From positions 40,618-83,614 of the forward strand of contig JBNGIS010001145.1 of assembly GCA_049999725.1 (NCBI GenBank): DNA of 42,997 nucleotides, written 5' to 3'. The notes beneath the pieces are model-generated. The model was given only the letters and a program-made list of their open reading frames with translations. It was not told the DNA's origin and searched no databases. Both the position numbers and the translations under genes were made by a program. Of this stretch, positions 20,866 to 31,438 are shown in pieces; the first letter of the stretch is position 1, and each line of letters starts with the position of its first letter. Origin of the DNA: Haplomitrium mnioides. Its lineage: Eukaryota > Marchantiophyta > Haplomitriopsida > Calobryales.

Positions 20866-21848
20866 AAATCATTTAGATTGCCTCGTAACTGCTGCTCTGG
20901 GACATGCCTCAGGTCCTCTCCGTCTGCCTTCTCCTCGGTTTGTGTCTGGTAGAACCAGGTAGGGTATTCGGCCTCGTATTTAGAATTGCTCATGGATGAC
21001 CACACTTGATTCGTACCCTTATTAGCCCTCCGCCTTTTCTGGCTATTGCTCTTCCGATGAGACTTGGATTTAACTTTGGCTTTTACATGACAACACTCTT
21101 GTAAGGCAAAGGTCTCCTCCTTCACCGAGATTGCTTCCTCCTCTTCATACTGGGAATGCATTGTAATTGGACACTCATACTTCTGCCCCCATGGTTCCGA
21201 GCAGTTGGGGGAAACATGTCAAGGCTGGCCACAATTCCAGCACACCATAACGATTCTCTTTGGTGGTCCGGTTGCGATCCATTCATTTGTTTGTTCAGCT
21301 CCCTCAAGATTTGGCGTGATGCTTGTAAGGAGGGCCTGCATGACCTCTATTTTTGGAGCTCAATTCCGCTAAGCGAGCTTCCTCTTCTTTGGCAGCCTTT
21401 TTGATCTTTCGCTTCCACCTTTGCTTCTTCCTTTTGGAAGATCTCTATTCACCGGAGTTGCTGCTAGCGGAGTCACTGTCACTTTCCACAGTAGATGCAG
21501 AGCTCTCCTTTGTGTCCTCATTGCTGCTTGAACTATCCAAAGAATATCCTAACACATGCTTAGCCCTTCTTTTCTTTCTCCCATGGTTGTGGCCTATTTT
21601 CCTAGTTGAGGAAACTTCACTCCTCCCAAATATGATAACTTGGCCTCTTCTGCTCACCACTCTTCCTCAGTAGACTCAACCCCTAGTTGCTCTATTTCTC
21701 GGAAGTAACTTCCTCATAACCTGACTTGAGTTTCTAGTGCACAAAGTGATGTTTCTTGTTTGGGTTGGTCTCAGGTTTCTTCAAACCTTTGGCCTTCAAT
21801 CTTTAGGTCTTCAAACCTTTGGCCCTCCCTCTAGCGCCAAAAAATTCA
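20866..21848 (-). pseudogene. gag: C second internal copy: gag C-terminal region, truncated
   Basis: This is a near-identical copy of 26531-27518. It holds the basic/serine-acidic region (SDSDSASSNSGE), a zinc knuckle read as CWNCGQP, stop, HVSPNC, then QYEEEEAISVKEE and EYPTWFYQTQ. The TGA inside the knuckle (about 21219) is the same as in the other copy. Homology ends at about 20866, where block D sequence starts; a minus-strand frame runs across the join to 20733. Leader and primer site (21823-21839) adjoin LTR 21849. Confidence 0.85.
21823..21839 (-). other. Primer-binding site, second C copy
   Basis: The minus strand reads TGGCGCTAGAGGGAGGG, one mismatch from A and B, 9 bases from the LTR. 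Confidence 0.75.
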
Positions 21849-22840
21849 TCTTGCTCCACTGTTCCGGGTCTTAACCTTTTCAAGTCCCAGTTTGGTTGCA
21901 GGGGAGGACGGATTACGGGCTTTTTGGTTCTTTTCTTAGATGGCCCCTTGCCAGTTACCACTTTGAGGCTCTAAGGATTCTCTTTTCTTCCCAACCGTTA
22001 ACACGCCACTCACTCTCTTCTAGTGGCATTCAAGTCAGACATTCATGCAACCCCCAATTCCACATTCATCCCCCCAGCTGATCTGTGTGTAATTCTTCCG
22101 CTTTATTCATAGGTACCAATGACTTAGGCCTTGCCACCTTATTTGTGCTTGGGTAGAATGGTGTTGGTGACCTACACAACTGAACAATACCAGAGGTCTG
22201 GACTCCCCCTCTCAAGGTGGTCACAGAACTGGTCCAGATATTCCTAACTATCCTAGAATGCACTAATTCCTACTCTATGCAACATAATCAAAACAGAGAG
22301 CATTTACTCCCAGGATACCAGACTTGTGTCAAGGGATTGGAACTCCCCATTCAAGGATGTTCCCACGGTCTGCTCAACTATCTTGATGGCTTCTAAGCTA
22401 ATAAAACTCTAGCACAAAATGCAGAATGTAAATCTAATCTACACATATATGAACAAATAATTTATACAATATGTGCAAGAGAAAACAAAGTCCTTGAAGG
22501 CCCTCTGAATTTCCACCAACTGGTACTTTCCTTATGAATCCTTGCTGCCTTCCAACCTGCAGCCTAGCAACCACCCACACACCCTCCTCTCCAGATAGTT
22601 TTTTAACTTCCCTCGCGAGAAGCCATGCTTTTACTTCCTCGGGCTAGGAAGAGAGTTTCTTTGACTTCCACCTCTGGAAGACAGCTTTCCCAACTGCAAG
22701 TAGCCTACTCCACCCTGAGCCTTGATGAGTCTTACTACGTAGTGCGCAGGCACTAACGCAGCCCCCCCTCTCAGCTCCACTTGGAATTACACCAAAGTGT
22801 ACTCCGAATACTCTAGGTTAATACTCACACACAAGGAATG

Positions 22841-23450
22841 GCAGAGACAACCCCAAGCTCCTCACTTGGCGGCCTCTCCCGAAGTCATAACCGGGCAGAA
22901 TCCCTTCTAGATCTCTATATTGGTACACCTCTGCCCTGGTCCGCCTGCAAGGATGAGGTCACCTGGATCGCCCAAGCATACAGAGCTCCTCACTCTACAA
23001 TCCTCGGCCCCTCTCCAGTCCTCCTCTGAATCCCCCGGTTCCCCTGGAGCTAGTTCACCCGCTTCACGTGATCTTCTCACTGAATTCCCACTCCAGCCGC
23101 CCCTCGTTGCAATTTCCTTATCCTCAGATCATGATGCTCCTATACAGAGAATGCAAAGACGACCCAAGTCCTCCCATGGTGGCCTCTCTCGAAGTCTTAG
23201 CCGGCCAGAATCCCTTTGAGACCCTGTATTGGTACACCTCCGCCCTGGTCCACCTGTAAGGATGAGGTCACCTAGATCGCCCGAGCATCCAAAGCTCCTC
23301 ACTCTGCAATCCTCGGCGCCCCTCCAGTCCTCCTCTGAATCCCCCAGCCCCATTGGAGCTAGTACACCTGCTTCACGTGGTCTTCTTACTGAATTCCCGC
23401 TCCAACTCCCAAGGTTGCGGTTCCCCTTCGTGTGCAGTCGCCTCGTGCCC
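22841..23450. repeat. ~312-bp tandem duplication inside LTR C
   Basis: The segment starting GCAGAGACAACCCC at 22841 recurs as GCAAAGACGACCC at 23153, 312 bases on, and similarity continues through a ...CTTCACGTG.TCTTCT... end. The right LTR has the same arrangement (about 28527-29140). A and B have one copy only. Confidence 0.8.
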
Positions 23451-24202
23451 TGAGATTGCTTGTGCATCAACCTGAACATAATCGAAGACCAACTATGTAT
23501 ACCCCCCGCAAGCGCTGATCCCTCGAGCCCGATCCGATGAATAGTCGTTATGGCCGTTGAGCTCAAAGTGGGAGAATGCGACGCGTGGCTCCCTCGTCAG
23601 TTAATCTTGTTACTCCAGAAAAGGAAATCGAGCAGCGTGTCCCTTCAGTTGATCGAGAAAGACAAGTACAACAGTAATCTCATGAGGAGTCCAAGGAATC
23701 TTGCGGGAAGAGATTTCGCAGATTCCCGCGGAACCAAGTCCAAAGAGGTTCTTGGGAACCGAGTTCCAAAGCGCCCTGCGGAACCCAATCCACAGAATCT
23801 CCACAGATTCCCACGCAGATCCCACTTCACTCTCCGTGCACCACGTCCTCCGCTGCACCGCCATCCGACGCTGCCTCACAAGGGGGTAGTCTGACCGTCG
23901 CTCTAACCGCTCCTTCCGCAGTTGACCCGCATGTTGCCCGAGGTCCGATGAACTCTTCTCCTTGTGCCGCGTGTCCCGTGAGTTGCTTCAGGGTCCCTGG
24001 AGTCGCCACGTCCTACGAAAGGCGCCGTTTGACGCCGCCCCGCAAATGGGTAGGCGGACCGTCGCGCGAACCATTTTTCCGAAGTTGACCATCGGAAACC
24101 CTACCAAGCTCCCCAACGTGCCACGTTTCCGAAGTCCTTCGCGGACTCCCTAGGCTCGTCACGTCGTCCGAAGAGTCGTTGCGGACTTACCCCGCTCGCC
24201 GA

Positions 24203-24307
24203 ATAAGAACTGTGCCGATGTTGCCGTTTCGTTGTTCCTTCGAAGTAAGAACTTGCGCGCGCCTGAGGCTATCTTCGTCAACATTTACGAAAGCTCGATA
24301 TAAGAAC
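24203..24307 (-). promoter_or_regulatory. Three GTTCTTAY octamers, inner LTR C
   Basis: Minus-strand octamers at 24300-24307, 24245-24252 and 24203-24210, spaced 55 and 42 bases, nearly the spacing in LTR A (54 and 42). The right LTR C has them at 30087, 30031 and 29989. Confidence 0.55.
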
Positions 24308-25605
24308 TACAAGGCCTTTTTGGACCGTTCGCCCCTTTTGAACATTTGGATGCCGGCCGTACCCCGTCAAACTTTCACCCTTGGGATGCCGAATCGGCAT
24401 TGAATCACCCTTTCGACGCCACTTGCTCCTCCGTCATTCGCACCAGCGTTAGATTGATTTTTCGGCTGCCCTTATCTTGCCACCTGATTAACCAATAGAT
24501 CGTCTTTTTGGCGCACCCTTTGCTTCCCCCCACCGGATAGGCGCCATATTGCCCTTTTGGCTCAGCCTTCTTCCCATTGGACGGTTCGCGATGGATCGCC
24601 GTTTCCCCACTGCCACGCATCATTGAACCGAATCGCCAACAAGTCCCCTTTTTGCCTTTACTCGCTCTTATTCAGCCCGCTCGATGATTTGTCCCCCTTT
24701 CGGCTCTCCTATATTTTTCCTCTTGACGGATCCACGCTAAGTCGTCCCTTTGGCTTCCCCGCTCCTCCTCCGCTCGGATCTCCGATGTATCATCCTTCTG
24801 GCACTCTCCCATTTTCCTTCAGCCAGACCCCCGATAAGTCGCTGTTTCGGGCCTTCTTCCTTGCTCCCCAATTGGATTCTTCGCAGATCCCTCTTGACCG
24901 GGGTCCCCACGTCGTAAGACAGATCGGAACCCGGCTAAGTGGGATTCCCACTTAGGAAGGTGCCTTTGCACAGATTCTCGGGCCTCCTGGTGCTGCCACG
25001 TCATCCGTGGAATCTCGCGGGGCCTTCTGAGGACTCCACATTTCCACCAGGATTCGCGGACTTGAATGGAAGAGTTCGATCAGCCCTTGCAGGGCGCGCT
25101 CTTGCTTGCGGGATCAAGGCGTCCCTCTTCCCTGACCTTTCTTGCCCTCGTGACAATCTCACCTTCTCATTTTCCTCCTTGATCCTTGCTTCCTGATTTG
25201 TGGCCGCTGCAGGACCTAACATCGATCTGACTTTCTTTGGAGTGCCTTCGGGTTTTGTCGTTGTGGATCCGTTCTTCCTCCTCTTACGATCGCTTTGCCA
25301 TAAATGGCCGCTCTCTTCCTTCTCCTTAGGCTCTGATTCCCGCATTCCCCTCTGACACACGGGCTCTCATTGGCCTATTCGAATTTTGAAGGTGGCCCCT
25401 CCTCTGGCTGGCGATCTTGGTTCCCTCCTCATCTCTTCCGTCATGATCTTGTTTCCCTCCTAGGACTCATGCGCCCTGCTCTTAGTAGTTGTTTGAGGGT
25501 AATCCGTGGCTCCTGAGAGGTCTTCACACTTGCCAAGGGTTATTGTGTTGCTGATGCTCCCGATTTCCTGAATTCTGCTTGAATGCTCCTAACCACCGAC
25601 TGACA

Positions 25606-26222
25606 TAACTCTCCCTTCAAGTGTGAAGCATCCCCTCAAACACACTTCTTCTCCCTCAATTTTCTGGTGCCTCTGCTGCTGGTCGGTGGCTCAAATTCTG
25701 TAACTCCTGCAAAACAACCCTACGAAACACCCTCCCACAAAACTCACACGCACACACAGACAACTTACCTATGCGCATTCTCCTTTGTCAGCCTCTTTCA
25801 TGGATCCCATACAAAAGTCATGCTTCCAAATTTTGGTTTGAGGGGAATATGAGGTCTCTACAGCAACATGCCTTGCTGCATTCCCTTCAGCATCGTGAAT
25901 CCACCCTCAGACCTGTGATCCCTTTGTTGGCCTGTCTCCCTTGGCCTCGGGACACGCCCAACACACACCCACAGGGAACAGCTGATCAGACAAGCATACG
26001 CAAAGGTAGTGTACATCGGGCCTGTAACCTTAAAGTTACATACAATGTTGGTGGTGACGGGGCTACCCGTAACAATTCCTTTCCTGTCACCAAGATCCTT
26101 GGGCTGCATTAAGGTGAGCTTCTTCTCTGGATTGAGATGGGGCTCATATTCCGCTACCTTCAGATCCTCCGGACTGCAACTGATTATTTTCATTATCAGG
26201 CATTCCACCACTTGAGGAGGCT
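25606..26222 (-). other. C internal region, 3' part, with unassigned coding-like stretch
   Basis: A minus-strand frame (26337 to 25858, 159 codons) contains a plausible protein stretch, EPPQVVECLIMKIISCSPED, followed by NPEKKLTLMQPKDLGD and VTGSPVTTNIVCNFKVTGP (about 26240-26000). It does not match protease or RT motifs and I do not recognise it. It has no counterpart in A or B. Its low-complexity GGRGGGGS start overlaps the gag frame. A captured host fragment or a remnant of an unknown pol segment are both possible. Confidence 0.35.
25609..25618 (-). other. Polypurine tract of C
   Basis: The minus strand reads GAAGGGAGAG followed by TTA and the LTR start TGTCAG, as in B. Confidence 0.75.
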
Positions 26223-27330
26223 CTAACTCGACGACACTTGGCAGGTGCTCGTCATGACTTTTTGCATCCGGGTACACCGTTGTCGACCCCCCTCCCCCCC
26301 TTCCACCCGCAGTTTGGGTTCGAGGCTGGGTTGACATTGGTCTTCTAGTGGGTCTTCCTCTTGGGGGAAATGAGGTTCAGTTGCGCCATCCCCTCCTTGC
26401 CCTGGTAGGGCCCTTCCCTGGTCCCTTGATTGGTGCGCGGAGTCCTCTTCTTCAGGTCTTGATTCCTCCGCCTCCGCTTGAATGACGTAATTAGTGAGAT
26501 TCTGCACCGCGATCAGGGATGCTTCCGCCTCTTGGAGCTCATTTAGATCGCCTTGTAACTGCTGCTCTGGGACATGGCTCAGGTCCTCTCCGTTTGCCTT
26601 CTCCTCGGTTTGTGTCTGGTAGAACCAGGTAGGGTATTCGGCCTCGTATTCAGAATTGCTCATGGATGACCACACTTGATTCGTACCCTTATTAGCCCTC
26701 CGCCTTTTCTGGCTATTGCTCTTCCGGTGAGACTTGGATTTAACTTTGGCTTTTACATGACAACACTCTTGTAAGGCAAAGGACTCCTCTTTGACCGAGA
26801 TTGCTTCCTCCTCTTCATACTGGAAATGCATTGTAATTGGACACTCATACTTCTGCCCCCATGGTTCCGGGCAGTTGGGGGAAACATGTCAAGGCTGGCC
26901 ACAATTCCAGCACACCATAACGATTCTCTTTGGTGGTCCGGTTGCGATCCATTCATTTGTTTGTTCAGCTCCCTCAAGATTTGGCGTGATGCTTGTAAGG
27001 AGGGCCTGCATGACCTCTATTTTTGGAGCTCAATTCCGCTAAGCGAGCTTCCTCTTCTTTGGCAGCCCTTTTGATCTTTCGCTTCCACCTTTGCTTCTTC
27101 CTTTTGGAAGATCTCTGTTCACCGGAGTTGCTGCTAGCGGAGTCACTGTCACTTTCCATAGTAGATGCAGAGCTCTCCTCTGTGTCCTCATTGCTGCTTG
27201 AACTATCCGAAGAATATCCTAACACATGCTTAGCCCTTCTTTTCTTTCTCCCATGGTTGTGGCCTATTTTCCTAGTTGAGGAAACTTCACTCCTCCCAAA
27301 TATGATAACTTGGCCTCTTCTGCTCGCCAC
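26223..27330 (-). pseudogene. gag: C internal region: gag C-terminus with zinc knuckle
   Basis: Homologous to the C-terminal gag of B but without the capsid part. Order: basic KIGHNHGRKKRRAKH, Ser/acidic SSDSSSSNEDTEESS, basic SKRKKQRWKRKIKRAAKEEE (27330-26974), then after a frameshift one CCHC knuckle (CWNCGQP, TGA, HVSPNC at about 26920-26875), QYEEEEAISVKEE and linker EYEAEYPTWFYQTQ. The frame ends at 26223. The knuckle would bind element RNA during packaging; the TGA breaks it. Confidence 0.82.
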
Positions 27331-27492
27331 TCTTCCTCAGCAGACTCAACCCCCAGTTGCTCTATTTCTCGGAAGTAACTTCCTCACAAGCTGACTAGAG
27401 TTTCTAGTGCACAAAGTGATGTTTCTGGTTTGGGTTGGTCTCAGGTTTCTTCAAACCTTTGGCCTTCAATCTTTAGGTCTTCAAACCTTTGG

Positions 27493-27509
27493 CCCTCCCT
27501 CTAGCGCCA
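27493..27509 (-). other. Primer-binding site of C
   Basis: TGGCGCTAGAGGGAGGG on the minus strand, 9 bases from LTR 27519. A short duplication (TCTTCAAACCTTTGGCC, twice, 27 bases apart) lies just inside it in both C copies. Confidence 0.78.
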
Positions 27510-28436
27510 AAAAATTCATCTTGCTCCACTGTTCCGGGTCTTAACCTTTTCAGGTCCCGGTTTGGTTGCAGGGGAGGACGGATTATGGGCTTTCAGGTTC
27601 TTTTCTGAGATGGCCCCTTGCCAGTTACCACTTTGAGGCTCTAAGGATTCTCCCTTTCCTTCCCAGCCTTTAACACGCCACTCACTCTCTTTTGGTGGCA
27701 CTCAAGTCAGACATTCATGCAACCCCCAAGTCCACATTCATCCCCCCAGCTGATCTGTGTGTAATTCTTCCGCTTTATTCATAGGACCCAATGACTTAGG
27801 CCTTGCCACCTTATTTGTGCTTGGGTAGAATGGTGTTGGTGACCTACACAACTGAACAATACCAGAGGTCTGGACTCCCCCTCTCAAGGTGGTCACAGAA
27901 CTGGTCCAGATATTCCTAACTATCCTAGAATGCACTAATTCCTACTCTATGCAACAGAATCAGAACAGAGAGCATAAATTTACCCCAAGGATACTAGACT
28001 TGTGTCAAGGGATTGGACTCCCCCTTCAAGGTTGTTCCCACGGTCTGCTCAACTATCTTGATGGCTTCTAAGCTAATAAAACTCTAGAACAAAATGCAGA
28101 ATGTAAATCTAATCTACACATATATGAACAAATAATTTATACAATATGTGCAAGAGAAAACAGAGTCCTTGAAGGCCCTTTGGATTTCCACCAACTAGTA
28201 CTTCCCTTATGAATCCCTGCTGGCTTCCAACCTGCAGCCTAGCAACCACCCACACACCCTCCTCTCCAGATAGTTTTTCAACTTCCCTCGCGAGAAGCCA
28301 TGCTTTTACTTCCTCATGCTAGGAAGAGAGTTTCTTTGACTTCCACCTCTGGAAGACAGCTTTCCCAACTACAAGTAGCCCACTCCACCCCGAGCCTCGA
28401 CGAGTCTTACTACGCAGTGCGTGGGCATTAACGCAG

Positions 28437-28456
28437 CCCCCCCCCCCCCCCCCCCC
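28437..28456. repeat. 20-base poly-C run
   Basis: Twenty C in a row in LTR C right; the aligned place in the left LTR (about 22752) has seven. Either homopolymer growth or a base-calling artefact. Confidence 0.9.
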
Positions 28457-29680
28457 TCTCAGCTCCACTTGGAATTACACCAGAGTGTACTCCAAACACT
28501 TTGGGTTGATACTCACACACAAGGAATGGCTGAGACAACCCCAAGCTCCTCACTTGGCGGCCTCTCTCGAAGTCATAATCGAGCAAAATCCCTTCTAGAT
28601 CCCCGTATCGGTACACCTCCGCCCTGGTCCGCCTGCAAGGATGAGGTCACCTAGATTGCATGAGCATCCATAGCTCCTCACTCTGCAATCCTCGGCGCCC
28701 CTCCACTCCTCCTATGAATCCTCCGGTTCCCTTGGAGCTAGTTCACCCGCTTCACGTGATCTTTTCACTGGATTCCCACTCTAGCCGCCCATTGTTGCGA
28801 TTTCCTTATCCTCCGATCGTGATGCTCCTACACAGAGAATGCAGAGATGACCCTAAGTCCTCCCATGGTGGCCTCTCTCGAAGTCTTAGCTGGCCAGAAT
28901 CTCTTTGAGACCCCGTATTGGCACACCTCCGCCCTGGTCCACCTGCAATGATGAGGTCACCTGGATCGTCCGAGCATCCAGAGCTCCTAACTCTACAATC
29001 TTCAGTGCCCTTCTAGTCCTCCTTTGAATCCCCCGGCCCCCTTGGAGCTAGTACACCCGCTTCACGTGGTCTTCTTATTGAATTCCCACTCCAGCCCCCC
29101 TCGTTGCAATTCCCCTTCGTGTGCAGTCGCCTCGTGCCTTGAGATTGCATGTGCATTAACCTGAACATAATCGAATGCCAACGATGTATACCCCTTGCAA
29201 GCGCTGATCCCCCGAGCCCGATCCGATGAATAGGCGTTATGGCCGTTGAGCTTGGAGTGGGAGAATGCGACGCGTGGCTCCCTCGTCAGTTAACCCAGTT
29301 ACCCCGGAAAAGAAAATCGAGCCGCGTGCCCCTTTAGTTGATCGAGAAAGACAAGTACAACAGTAATCTCACGAGGAGTCCGAGGAATCTTGGGGAAGAG
29401 ATTCCACATATTCCTGCGGAACCAAGTCCGAAGAGGTTCTTCAAAACCAAGTTCCCAATCGCCCCGCAGAACCCAATCTACGGAATCTCCACAGATTCCC
29501 ACGAAGATCCCACTTCACTCTCTGCGCGCCACGTTCTCTGCTGCACTGCCGTCCGACGTTGCTCCGAAAGGGGGTAGGCTGACCGTCGCTCAACCGCTCC
29601 TTCCGCAGTTGACCCGCACGTTGCCTGAGGTCCGATGAACTCTCCTCCTTGTGCCGCGTGTCCCGTGAGTTGCTTCGGGG

Positions 29681-29780
29681 NNNNNNNNNNNNNNNNNNNN
29701 NNNNNNNNNNNNNNNNNNNNNNNNNNNNNNNNNNNNNNNNNNNNNNNNNNNNNNNNNNNNNNNNNNNNNNNNNNNNNNNN
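29681..29780. other. Assembly gap, 100 N, probably near-zero true length
   Basis: The flanks GTTGCTTCGGGG and CCTTGGAGTCG abut almost exactly in the sister LTR (about 23976-24000), so little or nothing is missing. Confidence 0.9.
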
Positions 29781-31433
29781 CCTTGGAGTCGCCACGTCCT
29801 CCAAAGAGCGCCGTTTGACGCTTCCCTGCAAAGGGGTAGGCGGACCGTCGCGCGGACTCTTTTTCCGAAGTTGACCATCGAAAACCCTACCAAGCTCCCT
29901 AGCGGGCCACGTTTCCGAAGCCCTTCGTGGACTCCCTGCGCTCGCCATATCGTCTGAAGAGCCGCTGCGGACTTACCCCGCTCGCCGAATAAGAACTGTG
30001 CCGATGTTGCCGTTTCGTCGTTCCTTCAAAGTAAGAACTATGCGCGCGCTCGAGGCTATCTTCGTCAACATTTCAAAAAGCTTGATATAAGAACTACAAG
30101 GCCTTTTCAGACCGTTCGCCCTTTTTGAACTTTCGGATGCCGGCCGCACCCCGTCGAACTTTCACCCTTGTGATGCCGGATCGGCATTGAATCACCCTTT
30201 TAGCGCCGCTTGCTCCTCTGTCATTCGCACCGGCATTAGATTGATTTTCCGGTCGCCCTCATCTTGCCACCCAATTCACCGATAGATCGTCTTTTCAACG
30301 TACCCCTTGCTTCCCCCCACCAAATAGGCGCCATATCGCCCTTCTGGCTCAGCCTTCTTCCCGTTGGACAGTTCGCGATGGATTGCCGTTTCCTCACTAC
30401 TGCGCATCGTTGAACCGGATCGCCGACAAGTCGCCTTTTCGTCTTCACTCACTTTTATTCGGCCCGCTTGGTGATTTGTCCCCCTTTCGGCTCTCCTTTG
30501 TTTTTCCTCTTGACGGATCCACGCTAAGTCGTCCCTTCGGCTTCCTCGCTCCTCCTTCGCTCGGATCTCCGATGTATCATCCTTCCGACACTCTCCCATT
30601 TTTCTTTGGCCAGATCCCCGATAAGTCGCTGTTTCGGGCCTTCTTCTTTGCTCCCCAGTTGGATTCTTTGTAGATCCCTCTTTACCGGGGTCCCCACGTT
30701 GTAAGACATATCGGAACCCTGCTAAGTGAGATCCCCACTTAGGAAGGCGCCTTTCCGCATATTCTCGGGCCTCTTGGTGCCGCCACGTCATCCGTGGAAT
30801 CCCGCGAAGTGCTCCGGTGATGCCACGTTTCCGTGGAATCTCGCGGGGCCTTCCGGAGACTCCACATTTCCGCCAAGATTTGCGGACTCGAATGGATGAG
30901 TTCGATCGGCCCTTGTAGGGCGTGCTCCTCCTTACGGGATCGAGGCGTCCCTCTTCCCTGGCCTTTCTCGCCCTCGTGACGATCTCACCTTCTCATTTTC
31001 CTCCTTGATCCTTGCTTCCCGATTTGTGACCGCTGTAGGACCTAACAGCGATCTGACTTTCTTCGGAGTGCCTTTGGGTTTCGTCGTTCTAGATCCGTTC
31101 TTCCTCCTCCTACGATCGCTTCGCCATAGATGGCCGCTCTCTTCCTTCTCCCTAGGCTCCAATTCCCACATTCCCCTCTAACACACGGGCTCTCATTGGC
31201 CTACTTCGAATTTTGAAAGGTGGCCCCTCCTCTGGCTGGCGATCCCGGTTCCCTCTTCATCTCTTCCGTCATGATCATATTTCCCTCCTGAGACTCATGC
31301 GCCCTGCTCTTAGTAGCTGTTTGAGGGTAATCCATGGCTCTTGAGAGGTCTTCACACTTGCCAAGGGTTATTATATCGCTGATGCTCTCGATTTCCTGAA
31401 TTCTGCTTGAATGCTCCAAACCACCGGCTGACA

Positions 31434-31438
31434 TGGCT
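31434..31438. other. Presumed target duplication of C, right copy (TGGCT)
   Basis: The five bases after the LTR end CA. The left partner is not found because that junction was rearranged. Confidence 0.45.

Larger units (their letters stand above)
21849..25605 (-). repeat. Inner LTR of C, about 3.76 kb
   Basis: It begins TGTCAGTCGGTGGTTAGGAG on the minus strand at 25605 and ends near AAGA at 21849 (terminal CA lost in both copies). A polypurine tract precedes it and a primer site follows it, so it serves as 3' LTR for one unit and 5' LTR for the next. Inside: a ~310-bp tandem duplication (about 22841-23450), W-box modules (about 23860-24110), GTTCTTAY octamers at 24203, 24245 and 24300, diverged ~50-bp repeats (about 24390-24900) and a palindrome at 24937. 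In the first ~130 bases I count 6 differences from the outer LTR. Confidence 0.9.
20866..31433 (-). mobile_element. Composite non-autonomous element C: LTR-internal-LTR-partial internal
   Basis: The minus strand gives LTR 31433-27519, primer site, internal region 27518-25606 with gag C-terminus, polypurine tract, LTR 25605-21849, then again primer site and gag C-terminus, truncated at 20866. No protease, RT, RNase H or integrase is present. The right end, TGTCAGCC at 31433, lies in B's RT and is followed by TGGCT (31434-31438), the expected target duplication; no partner was found on the left. Pol-less gag-bearing LTR elements are known in plants (TR-GAG type). Confidence 0.85.
27519..31433 (-). 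repeat. Outer 5' LTR of C, about 3.9 kb
   Basis: The minus strand begins TGTCAGCCGGTGGTTTGGAG at 31433. It is collinear with 21849-25605 except for a 20-C run at 28437-28456 (7 C in the other copy) and a 100-N gap at 29681-29780 where the other copy is continuous. It adjoins B's RT with the presumed duplication TGGCT. Confidence 0.9.
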
